DNA of 46,986 nucleotides from Faecalicatena contorta (lineage in GTDB: Bacteria; Bacillota; Clostridia; Lachnospirales; Lachnospiraceae). The stretch spans positions 1-46,986 of the forward strand of contig NZ_JAFBIZ010000009.1 of NCBI RefSeq assembly GCF_021531995.1. Reading direction: 5' to 3'. Shown here one piece after another: positions 16,906-24,254 of this stretch. The notes beneath the pieces were generated by a model. The model worked only from the letters and a program-made list of their open reading frames with translations. It searched no databases and was not told the DNA's origin. Made by a program: the position numbers and the translations under genes. Numbering within the stretch: the stretch's first letter is position 1; each line of letters starts with the position of its first letter.

Positions 16906-17400
16906 ATGAAAAAATTATTTTATGCAACAAGTGTAATAGTTGCTTTTACATTATTCTTAACTGCCTGCAGTTCTGAGCACCAACAGGATCAGATTGAAAA
17001 AGAACTGAATATTGATGTATCAAATGGCAGAGAAATTTCGCAATTAGATGATCATGGTGGTTTTCATAATGAGGGCACTTCCTGTATCGTGTATCGTTTC
17101 GCTGATGACAGTGCGCTGAATCAGATCCGAAAAGATAATAGCTGGAAAGCTTTTCCTATGGATGAAACTGTGACAGCGCTGGTATATGGAACAACAGATG
17201 AATCCAGTAGTGTTGGTCCATATTTGAAGGATGATGGAGGAAATACTCTGGTGCCGGAAATTCAGAATGGATATTATATTTTGATTGACAGACAAATGAA
17301 TGAGGAAGAGGATATTCTGCACAGGGCTTCTTTTAATTTTACAATTGGAATATATGATACAGATACCGACACGCTGTATTTTTGCAGATATGACACGTAA
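16906..17400 (+). CDS. Putative lipoprotein of unknown function
   Basis: A 164-residue secreted lipoprotein. The signal peptide runs from residue 1 to 20 (positively charged MKK, hydrophobic core VIVAFTLF) with lipobox LTAC and the lipidated Cys at 21. The mature domain is acidic, predicted mixed alpha/beta, and not recognised. CGGAGG precedes the ATG. It has its own promoter region with an inverted repeat rather than being fused to the kinase operon. A small hairpin (AGCAGC/GCTGCT, 17403-17423) follows the stop. Its position next to the peptide-resistance operon hints at an envelope-defence role, but this is inference only. Confidence 0.75.
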   Translation: MKKLFYATSVIVAFTLFLTACSSEHQQDQIEKELNIDVSNGREISQLDDHGGFHNEGTSCIVYRFADDSALNQIRKDNSWKAFPMDETVTALVYGTTDESSSVGPYLKDDGGNTLVPEIQNGYYILIDRQMNEEEDILHRASFNFTIGIYDTDTDTLYFCRYDT

Positions 17401-17505
17401 CGAGCAGCAAGGAACAGGCTGCTTTAAAGATTTTATATAAGCTTCATGGATTTTGAATTGTCGAAATGAAGATGTCTATGTTAAATACAAAAGGAGGATG
17501 CATCT

Positions 17506-17763
17506 ATGGGAGAATTATCAAAGCTTCCGAATATCGGAAAACAGGTAGAAGAACAACTTGTCCGGGTTGGAATCAGTACTGCTGATCAATTAAAAGAAAC
17601 TGGTGCGAAAGAGGCATGGCTTAGAATACAGGAAGTGGATGAATCGGCATGTATTCATCGACTGATGGCTCTTGAGGGTGCTATTCGGGGAGTGAAGAAG
17701 ACGTTGTTGCCAGACGATGTAAAGATCGATTTGAAAAAATTCTATCAGGAACATAAAAAATAG
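17506..17763 (+). CDS. TfoX C-terminal domain protein
   Basis: An 85-residue protein consisting solely of the TfoX/Sxy C-terminal domain, a helical, helix-hairpin-helix-like fold: LSKLPNIGKQVEEQLVRVGI, ADQLKETGAKEAWLRI, and CIHRLMALEGAIRG. In proteobacteria the domain is part of competence regulators. The standalone form in Firmicutes has no assigned job and may bind nucleic acid. AAAGGAGG lies 7 bases before the ATG. No neighbour suggests competence. Confidence 0.87.
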   Translation: MGELSKLPNIGKQVEEQLVRVGISTADQLKETGAKEAWLRIQEVDESACIHRLMALEGAIRGVKKTLLPDDVKIDLKKFYQEHKK

Positions 17764-17784
17764 AAGAATCCGAAGACCAGAATG

Positions 17785-17815
17785 CTACCTATAAAATAAA
17801 CACATTTGTCTGCAT
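17785..17815 (+). repeat. 31-base conserved intergenic element, copy 2
   Basis: The block starting CTACCTATAAAATAA and containing ACACATTTGT matches 3891-3921 at 27 of 31 positions. It lies in the 144-base gap between the TfoX-domain gene and a membrane protein gene. Same orientation as copy 1. Confidence 0.6.
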
Positions 17816-17907
17816 TCCCGGGCTATCCTGATTTTAATCGGAGAGCTATAATTTTGTTAAAGAAATAAGAATCATAGCGCTACTTAGAAAAGAAAGAAGG
17901 ATGAAAT

Positions 17908-18402
17908 ATGAATTGGACAATTTACATAATAGAATGTTGTGTGCTTATTATTTTATTTACCGGATTGATTATGATTCCTCTCATCAGGAACCCAATCTGG
18001 TGGATTCATGATTATCCGAAAGATATTCAGGAAGCTTATTTTGAAAATCATGAGAGAATTCCGACACAGGCATTTAGTATACCTGTATTGTTGAAAAAGA
18101 GTTTTGCTTTGTTATTGGCACTCGCTATATTATCTGTATTGGTGGTGTGGGCCGGTGCAAAAGATTTTGCATCAGCCTTTCTGGCAAGCTATGGAATGTG
18201 GCTGTTGATCGACTGGTATGACTGCTTCTTTTTGGACTGGGTACTTTTTGCAAATATAAGATGTATTCGTCTTCCGGGAACAGAACATATGGATCAGGCA
18301 TACCATCAGAAGAAATACCATGTGATTCATTCCTTTATTGGGATGGCACTGGGAGTGATTCCATGTCTGCTTACCGGATGCTGTATTATGGCGGTCTACT
18401 AA
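17908..18402 (+). CDS. Small polytopic membrane protein, unknown function
   Basis: A 164-residue protein with four predicted transmembrane helices: about 5-25, 62-85, 90-112 and 143-163. Between helices are aromatic and acidic motifs (NPIWWIHDYP, LLIDWYDCFFLDW) that look conserved but match no family I can name. AAGAAAGAAGGATG precedes the ATG. It is followed 25 bases later by another small membrane protein gene, so the two probably form a unit. Confidence 0.72.
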   Translation: MNWTIYIIECCVLIILFTGLIMIPLIRNPIWWIHDYPKDIQEAYFENHERIPTQAFSIPVLLKKSFALLLALAILSVLVVWAGAKDFASAFLASYGMWLLIDWYDCFFLDWVLFANIRCIRLPGTEHMDQAYHQKKYHVIHSFIGMALGVIPCLLTGCCIMAVY

Positions 18403-18427
18403 CAAAAGGATAGACAGAGGTGTTTTT

Positions 18428-18862
18428 ATGGGATGGATCAATGTATTTGGACTTGTATTTATGATCGTAATTATGATTCCCAATATCATATTTGCAGTTG
18501 CACATAAGGATGGATTTGAAAACAAATGGAAGAATCAACTGGTCGAGACGGCGGAGCAAATCGGAAGATTCGGATGCTTTGGATTTATGGTCGTCAATAT
18601 TCCGGGAACCTGGTTTGGCTGGTGGTCTGACGAGTGTTTAGCAATCTATCTGATTGTGGATGTGATTCTGGTGGCTTTGTATTGTATCATCTGGATGATT
18701 TGTTTTCGAAAAAACAGTATGTTCCGGGCGCTTGCACTTTCTGTGATTCCATCTGTATTATTCCTTTTCAGCGGGATTATGAGCAGGTCGGTATTACTGG
18801 TGATTGCAGCGGTGATCTTTGCTCCCAGTCATATTATGATCTCATATCAGAATGCAAAATAA
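18428..18862 (+). CDS. Small polytopic membrane protein, unknown function
   Basis: A 144-residue protein with four predicted helices: about 4-24, 46-62, 69-91 and 98-137 (possibly two closely spaced spans). N-terminal IIFAVAHKDGFENKWKN and a loop GTWFGWWSD are noticeable. A weak AGAGG lies before the ATG. Likely cotranscribed with the preceding membrane protein. No family recognised. A TATAAT with extended -10 (18895-18900) just downstream probably starts the patatin transcript. Confidence 0.7.
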   Translation: MGWINVFGLVFMIVIMIPNIIFAVAHKDGFENKWKNQLVETAEQIGRFGCFGFMVVNIPGTWFGWWSDECLAIYLIVDVILVALYCIIWMICFRKNSMFRALALSVIPSVLFLFSGIMSRSVLLVIAAVIFAPSHIMISYQNAK

Positions 18863-18969
18863 TGCCGATTGAGATAGTTAGTGGTATAATGGAGATGTTG
18901 ACTAGAGAAAGATTTCCATTTGAAAGAGCGGATATTGCTTTTGCAAGGATGGTATAAAAGGAGAAGTAC

Positions 18970-19824
18970 ATGAAGACAGGGTTAATATTAGAGGGCGGAG
19001 CTATGCGTGGAATGTTTACCGCCGGTGTTATGGATGTGATGCTGAGTCGACAGCTGGAATTCGACGGAGCGATCGGAGTGTCGGCGGGAGCCGCTTTTGG
19101 TTGTAATTACAAGTCGAGGCAGATAGGTCGTGCGCTTCGTTATAATCTTAGATTTTGCAGGGACAGGCGCTACTGTAGTATCCGGTCTCTTTTTACTACC
19201 GGCAATCTTTACAATACAGAGTTCTGTTATCACGAAGTACCACTGAAATACGATGTATTTGATTTTGATACATACAGGGAGAATCCGATGGATTTCTATG
19301 TGGTCTGTACGGATATTGAGACCGGTGAGGCGGTTTATCATAAGTATGAAGGAGAGAAAGAACAGGGCTTTGACTGGATTCGTGCTTCCGCATCCATGCC
19401 GGTCGTATCGCAGATTGTTGAGATTGATGGAAGGAAGATGCTGGATGGTGGAATTGCAGATTCTATTCCGGTCAGATATTTTGAGCGTATCGGATATGAG
19501 AAAAATGTGATTATCCTTACCCGCCCATTGGATTACCGGAAAAAGAAAGCAGGTATCATGCCGCTGATCCGGAGACAGTATAAGGCTTATCCGAAGCTGA
19601 TTGAGACAATGGAGAAGCGGCATGAGATATATAATGAAACACTTGAGTATATTATAAGAGGAGAAAAGGAAGGAAGATTCCTTGTCATTCGGCCGGAACA
19701 GGCTCTGCCGGTCAGTCGTGTAGAAAAGAATCCACAGAAGCTCAAAGAAGCTTATGAAATCGGTAAGAAAACTGCACTGGACAGATGGGATGAGATCAGG
19801 AAGTTTGTGGATGCAGAGAAGTAG
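18970..19824 (+). CDS. Patatin-like phospholipase family protein
   Basis: A 284-residue patatin-fold lipid acyl hydrolase. The oxyanion-hole motif is EGGAMRG (8-14), the nucleophile elbow is GVSAG (36-40, Ser38), and the catalytic Asp is D159 in LDGGIADSIP, giving the Ser-Asp dyad. No signal peptide or membrane span, so cytoplasmic or peripheral on the membrane. AAAGGAG precedes the ATG. Close relatives are common in Firmicutes and annotated only as patatin family; the lipid substrate is unknown. A long antisense frame (18988-19923) overlaps it but has no independent support. Confidence 0.92.
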   Translation: MKTGLILEGGAMRGMFTAGVMDVMLSRQLEFDGAIGVSAGAAFGCNYKSRQIGRALRYNLRFCRDRRYCSIRSLFTTGNLYNTEFCYHEVPLKYDVFDFDTYRENPMDFYVVCTDIETGEAVYHKYEGEKEQGFDWIRASASMPVVSQIVEIDGRKMLDGGIADSIPVRYFERIGYEKNVIILTRPLDYRKKKAGIMPLIRRQYKAYPKLIETMEKRHEIYNETLEYIIRGEKEGRFLVIRPEQALPVSRVEKNPQKLKEAYEIGKKTALDRWDEIRKFVDAEK

Positions 19825-19932
19825 GATACTAAAGTGCATAGAACAATGATCTAACGCACATTGTGCATTATATACATAGCAAAGATAAAAACACAACGTA
19901 TGAAGCAGGCGCTTAAGCTTCAAAGGGCAGAG

Positions 19933-20094
19933 ATGAAGACAGAACGCAGGCAGAGTCTGGGACTGGTTCTTTACTGTCTTCAGGCATTAGAAAAGGCGGT
20001 GGATCATTTTGATTTTCTTCAGGACAGTGAACCATTTTCGCATCGTTTGAACTGGTATATACGTCAGGCTGTTACATCGTATATAGTAAGATAA
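19933..20094 (+). CDS. Possible small protein, 53 residues
   Basis: An ATG at 19933 has AAAGGG five bases upstream and opens a 53-codon frame (begins MKTERRQSLGLVLY, ends TSYIVR). The frame extends further upstream to ATG 19900 and TTG 19861 without ribosome-binding sites. Codon use looks coding-like and the protein is predicted helical, but no family is recognised. It could be a real small protein or a remnant. Confidence 0.35.
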   Translation: MKTERRQSLGLVLYCLQALEKAVDHFDFLQDSEPFSHRLNWYIRQAVTSYIVR

Positions 20095-20101
20095 TTATTT
20101 T

Positions 20102-20137
20102 GGAATTGGGTTAGGAATTGGATTAGGAATTAGATTA
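20102..20137 (+). repeat. Three tandem 12-base repeats before a ribosome-binding site
   Basis: GGAATTGGGTTA, GGAATTGGATTA and GGAATTAGATTA follow each other exactly, ending one base before AGAGGGTGAAAG, the likely Shine-Dalgarno region of the GNAT gene starting at 20154. Confidence 0.85.
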
Positions 20138-20153
20138 AGAGGGTGAAAGAAAA

Positions 20154-20882
20154 ATGGGGAAAAAAACAGTACAGTTGAAGACGAAGCGACTGATGATCCT
20201 GCCGATGACAGATGAAGAACTGGAGAATCTGATCCGGGTGACGGATTCACCGGAGCTTAAGCAGGCATATCAGGAGATGTTGGACGGCTGCCGTCAGAAT
20301 CCAAATCAGCGTATCTGGTATACGGCATGGAAGATCTGCCTGAAAGAGAATAAGAAAGAGGTTGGAAAGCAAATTGGAGATATCGGTTTCAAAGGCCCGG
20401 CGGAACATTACAGTGTGGAGATCGGGTATGGAATTGATACAGAGTATGAAGGAAACGGATATGCAACGGAAGCAGCGAAAGCGATGATTGACTGGGCAAT
20501 GTATCAGGAAAATGTATATTTTGTCGAAGCAGAGGTGGCTTCCGACAATATGGCATCCAGAAGAGTCCTGGAGAAATTGTCTTTTCAGCCGGATGGTGTT
20601 GGAGAAGAAGGAGACCGGTTCGTTCTTGAGAAGGAAAGCACTTCATGGATGGCAATCTATATGCTTTTTGGACTCAGTATCGGACTTTCTTTTGGAAATC
20701 TGTCAGGAAATACGGCAACGGGAATGTGTCTTGGAATGGGAATCGGATTATGTATCGGAACTGCGATGGATGCCTCCTTTAAAAAACAACGGGAACAGAT
20801 CCGAAAAGAGAGGGAAGCAAAAAAGAAGCAGAGAGATACAGAGGAAGTTCTGGAATCATCAGAAAGGGATTGTGATGTGTAA
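20154..20882 (+). CDS. GNAT acetyltransferase with C-terminal membrane segment
   Basis: A 242-residue protein. Residues 6-162 are a RimJ/RimL-like GNAT domain: LKTKRLMILPMTDEEL at the start, an acetyl-CoA loop around YEGNGYATEAAKAMIDWA, and NMASRRVLEKLSFQ. Residues 165-207 form glycine-rich hydrophobic helices (MAIYMLFGLSIGLSFGN, ATGMCLGMGIGLCIGTAM), and the last ~35 residues are a highly charged Lys/Glu/Arg helix. Plain GNAT enzymes end near residue 170, so the tail is an added membrane anchor or glycine-zipper module. It shares one base with rarA (TAATG), so the two are translationally coupled. Substrate unknown. Confidence 0.85.
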   Translation: MGKKTVQLKTKRLMILPMTDEELENLIRVTDSPELKQAYQEMLDGCRQNPNQRIWYTAWKICLKENKKEVGKQIGDIGFKGPAEHYSVEIGYGIDTEYEGNGYATEAAKAMIDWAMYQENVYFVEAEVASDNMASRRVLEKLSFQPDGVGEEGDRFVLEKESTSWMAIYMLFGLSIGLSFGNLSGNTATGMCLGMGIGLCIGTAMDASFKKQREQIRKEREAKKKQRDTEEVLESSERDCDV

Positions 20883-22210
20883 TGGAGCAGATGTCACTGT
20901 TTGAAAATACTATACCGGAACCATTGGCAGCTCGTCTGCGCCCACAGAATCTGGAAGAATACGCAGGTCAGACTCATTTACTGGGACCGGGAAAGGTGCT
21001 CCGGCGCCTGATCGAAAGCGATCAGATCTCATCAATGATCTTCTGGGGTCCACCGGGGATCGGAAAGACAACACTTGCCCGGATTATAGCCAATCGAACG
21101 CATTCGGCATTCATTGACTTTTCAGCCGTGACAAGCGGAATAAAGGAGATCCGTACCGTGATGCAGCAGGCAGAACAGAATCGCTTTTGTGGGGAGCGGA
21201 CCATCGTGTTTGTGGATGAGATTCATCGATTTAATAAAGCGCAGCAGGATGCATTCCTTCCATTTGTAGAAAAAGGCAGTATTATTCTGATCGGTGCGAC
21301 AACGGAGAACCCGTCATTTGAGATCAACAGTGCGTTGCTTTCGAGGTGTAAGGTGTTTGTTCTTCAGGCATTGAAGACAGAGGAACTGAAGTCTCTGCTG
21401 GTGCGGGCACTGAAAGATTCCAGAGGATTTGGGGGACAGGATATCCGGATATCAGAGGATCTTTTGGAGATGATTGCAAATTTTGCGAATGGAGATGCAA
21501 GAAATGCACTTTCAACACTGGAAATGGTAGTGCTGAACGGAGAACTCGACAGCAGAGGAACGGTGACTGTGACAAAGGAGACAGTTGAGCAGTGTACGTC
21601 TAAGAAATCACTCCTTTATGATAAAAAAGGAGAAGAGCATTACAATCTGATCTCAGCACTTCATAAATCCATGCGAAATTCAGACCCCGATGCGGCGGTG
21701 TACTGGCTGGCCCGTATGCTGGAGGCCGGAGAAGATCCGCTTTATGTTGCCAGGCGTGTGACGAGATTTGCGAGTGAGGATGTAGGACTTGCAGATCCAA
21801 AAGCACTGGAGATTGCGGTGGCTGCCTATCAGGCATGTCACTTTATCGGAATGCCGGAGTGTTCGGTTCATCTGACACAGGCTGTGGTCTATATGGCGCT
21901 TGCACCCAAATCCAATGCGTTGTATGTTGCATATGAAGAAGCGAAAAAAGATGCAATACAGCAATTGGCTGAGCCGGTCCCGCTCGTAATCCGGAATGGA
22001 GTGACAGATCTGATGAAAGATCTGAATTATGGAAAAGGGTATCAGTATGCGCATGATACAAAAGAAAAACTGACGGATATGCAGTGCCTTCCGGATGCGC
22101 TTCTCGGAAGGGAGTATTACAGACCGGACGGACAGGGAATGGAAGAAACATACAAAGAACGGCTGGAAAAGATAAAGGAATGGAAAGCTGGTGTGCGGTG
22201 GCTGAAATAA
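20882..22210 (+). CDS. rarA: Replication-associated recombination ATPase RarA/MgsA
   Basis: A 442-residue AAA+ ATPase of the RarA (MgsA, WRNIP1) family, acting at stalled replication forks together with single-strand binding protein. Walker A is GPPGIGKT (56-63), Walker B is VFVDEIHRF (D112, E113), sensor 1 is GATTENPSF and the arginine finger region is LLSRCKVF. The C-terminal tetramerisation region is complete ([19 protein letters not shown], and the terminal region with [13 protein letters not shown]). The start codon overlaps the stop of the preceding GNAT gene. Length is normal. Confidence 0.96.
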   Translation: MEQMSLFENTIPEPLAARLRPQNLEEYAGQTHLLGPGKVLRRLIESDQISSMIFWGPPGIGKTTLARIIANRTHSAFIDFSAVTSGIKEIRTVMQQAEQNRFCGERTIVFVDEIHRFNKAQQDAFLPFVEKGSIILIGATTENPSFEINSALLSRCKVFVLQALKTEELKSLLVRALKDSRGFGGQDIRISEDLLEMIANFANGDARNALSTLEMVVLNGELDSRGTVTVTKETVEQCTSKKSLLYDKKGEEHYNLISALHKSMRNSDPDAAVYWLARMLEAGEDPLYVARRVTRFASEDVGLADPKALEIAVAAYQACHFIGMPECSVHLTQAVVYMALAPKSNALYVAYEEAKKDAIQQLAEPVPLVIRNGVTDLMKDLNYGKGYQYAHDTKEKLTDMQCLPDALLGREYYRPDGQGMEETYKERLEKIKEWKAGVRWLK

Positions 22211-22312
22211 AATGGCCATCGCATTTTTACTATAAAAAATTTTGTGATATATTGTAACGAATCACTGAAAATATTCATTAACATGATAGAAGGAACGAAA
22301 GGAGGAGAGAAT

Positions 22313-23107
22313 ATGCAGCCGATGGATGAGATCTACCAGAAATATGCCAGAAGAGTCATTCTTGGGATCAGTCTGATTATTATTGTTGTGGCAGCAGCGT
22401 TTTGGATCGTAAAAGATTATGTGATCGGGACGCAGGTGAGCAGCGAATATATAGCGTGTTATGTAGAAGTTCAGGACAATGTACTGAATATATCAGGAAG
22501 AATGATAGATGAGAAACTGGACGTTTCAAAGGTGCAGTTTTGTGAGGAAGATGGCGTGATTATTCTTTCTTTCCGGAGTGTCCGTAACAGTCCGATTTAT
22601 GAAAACAAATTTGAAGAAAAATATATTGCATGCGATAAAATTACAGAGGTCAGGATTGATGACAGAATTATCTGGGCTAATGGAAGTTCTATATCAGCAA
22701 TGACTTCATCCGTATATCATACCAGACATCCGTATGTAGGAGATATGCCGGCAAACGGAAGTACTGTGGCAGCACTGAATCTGGAGGGAAAATTCGGAAA
22801 CTTTACGAACGTTCTGCAGACAGAGAAGACGCCTTTTGGATGGAAAATGATCTTTTCAGATCCTGTTCCTGAGAAACTGCAGGAAGGTGCCAGGGAAGAA
22901 CTGGAATCATATGCATATGTAATGCTTGCGGAAATTGACAATCTGGACTGGGTGACCTATGAATATACAACAGACGGAGAAGCTTATGAACTGACGGTCA
23001 CATCAGAAGATGCATCGGTATATGCCGGACAGGATATTAAAGAGATCGGAGCAGATATTGTATTACTGCAGGAGTTGATGGAAAAGACCGGACTTGTCGG
23101 TGACTGA
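22313..23107 (+). CDS. Membrane-anchored protein of unknown function
   Basis: A 264-residue protein with one N-terminal transmembrane helix (about 15-36, VILGISLIIIVVAAAFWIV) and a large predicted extracellular beta-rich domain. The ATG at 22313 follows GGAGGAGAG at the right distance. The longer frame from a GTG at 22244 would place a charged region first and lacks a binding site. No family recognised; the final region, ending LLQELMEKTGLVGD, is helical. It follows rarA after 102 bases. Confidence 0.72.
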   Translation: MQPMDEIYQKYARRVILGISLIIIVVAAAFWIVKDYVIGTQVSSEYIACYVEVQDNVLNISGRMIDEKLDVSKVQFCEEDGVIILSFRSVRNSPIYENKFEEKYIACDKITEVRIDDRIIWANGSSISAMTSSVYHTRHPYVGDMPANGSTVAALNLEGKFGNFTNVLQTEKTPFGWKMIFSDPVPEKLQEGAREELESYAYVMLAEIDNLDWVTYEYTTDGEAYELTVTSEDASVYAGQDIKEIGADIVLLQELMEKTGLVGD

Positions 23108-23147
23108 TGGTTCATTCTTACTTATATGTGCATATTTCCCTTTTCGT

Positions 23148-23176
23148 TTGTGTTGTTCCGTCAGTTGATTTATAAT
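23148..23176 (+). promoter_or_regulatory. Promoter of first yitT-like gene
   Basis: TTGTGT (23148-23153), 17-base spacer, TATAAT (23171-23176), 77 bases before the GTG start. Confidence 0.6.
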
Positions 23177-23252
23177 ATAGGTAATCGCTTCTGACACAGG
23201 AATTTCTCAAAATAATTAAATGAGAGAAAAACATACAAAGGGGGAATATGAA

Positions 23253-24140
23253 GTGAAGTATCTGGCGGATGCAAAAAAGAGAGAAAAAATGACGGAGTAT
23301 GTCTGTTCTGTAGCGGGTAATCTGATTTACAGTGCGGGGTTTAACCTGTTGATCGTACCTATGGGACTGTATAGTGGAGGATTTATGGGAATATCGCAGC
23401 TGACAGGGTTATTGTTAACTGAGGGGCTGCATCTTCCGATACCGCCGCAGCTTAATCTGACAGGTATTCTGTATTTTGTTTTTAATATTCCACTTTTTTA
23501 CTTAGGATATCGTTCTATGGGAAAAGGATTTACTGTGCGAACGTTGATTATGGTAGGTTTGATGAGTTCGTTTCTGGTTATCGTTCCGATCCCGAAGATT
23601 CCGATCGTGGAAGACTATCTGACAGCGTGTATTATAGGCGGAATTGTATGCGGTGCAGGGAGCGGACTGATTCTTCGAGGTAGATCTTCGGCGGGAGGAC
23701 CGGATATTATCGGGTTGTATTGTTCAAAAAAATATCCGGGCTTCAGTGTCGGAAAAGTGACGATCATTATCAATTTTTTTGTCTATGGTGTCTGCCTGTT
23801 TTTGTTTAATATTGAGATCGTGATCTATTCACTTATATATGCAACGGTGTTCTCGCTTGCAGTTGACCGGATACATATTCAGAATATCAATACCAGCGTT
23901 ATGATTATTACAAAAAAACAGGGAATTTCAAAGGCAATTATGGAGCAGACAGGACGTGGAGTAACCAACTGGGATGGGAAAGGTGCATATACGCAAAAGA
24001 CAGCATATATCTTATATGTTATGATATCCAAGTATGAAGTAGCTAAGATTAAGAAGATTGTTCATAGTATAGATCCGGATGCGTTTATGATATTTACAGA
24101 AGGATGCTCTGTGGATGGTCATTTTGAAAAGAGATTGTAG
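23253..24140 (+). CDS. YitT family membrane protein (first copy)
   Basis: A 295-residue member of the YitT family (DUF161 membrane part plus C-terminal DUF2179). Helical spans run from about residue 13 to 205 with the family motif IIGGIVCGAGSGLILRGRSSAGGPDI. The soluble C-terminal domain carries TGRGVTNWDGKGAYT and YEVAKIKKIVHSIDPDAFM. The start was placed at GTG 23253, preceded by AAGGGGGA. An ATG at 23220 in the same frame lacks a binding site. Function in bacteria is unclear. A paralogue is at 36159-37049. A strong terminator follows. Confidence 0.88.
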   Translation: MKYLADAKKREKMTEYVCSVAGNLIYSAGFNLLIVPMGLYSGGFMGISQLTGLLLTEGLHLPIPPQLNLTGILYFVFNIPLFYLGYRSMGKGFTVRTLIMVGLMSSFLVIVPIPKIPIVEDYLTACIIGGIVCGAGSGLILRGRSSAGGPDIIGLYCSKKYPGFSVGKVTIIINFFVYGVCLFLFNIEIVIYSLIYATVFSLAVDRIHIQNINTSVMIITKKQGISKAIMEQTGRGVTNWDGKGAYTQKTAYILYVMISKYEVAKIKKIVHSIDPDAFMIFTEGCSVDGHFEKRL

Positions 24141-24160
24141 AAATATAGGATCACTCGGAT

Positions 24161-24209
24161 AACAACAGGTTCAAAAGGTGTTTCATACATTTTTGAACCT
24201 GTTGTTTTT
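24161..24209 (+). terminator. Rho-independent terminator of the yitT-like gene
   Basis: AACAACAGGTTCAAAA (24161-24176) pairs perfectly with TTTTGAACCTGTTGTT (24191-24206), followed by TTT. It sits between convergent genes; a T-run is present only for the plus strand. Confidence 0.88.
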
Positions 24210-24254
24210 CAGTGCAGAAAATATTGTGGAGCAAATATATTTTACAGCCAGTCT

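Larger units (their letters stand above)
19825..20153 (+). other. Gap of 329 bases between patatin and GNAT genes
   Basis: Contains a short palindrome GCACATTGTGC at about 19856-19866, a possible 53-codon gene (19933-20094) and a triple 12-base repeat (20102-20137). No clear terminator or TTGACA/TATAAT promoter was seen. Confidence 0.5.

Noticed and set aside
18988-19923. 311-residue open frame antisense to the patatin gene
   Set aside because: It is an exact shadow of a strongly supported patatin gene, has no family motifs and lacks a ribosome-binding site.
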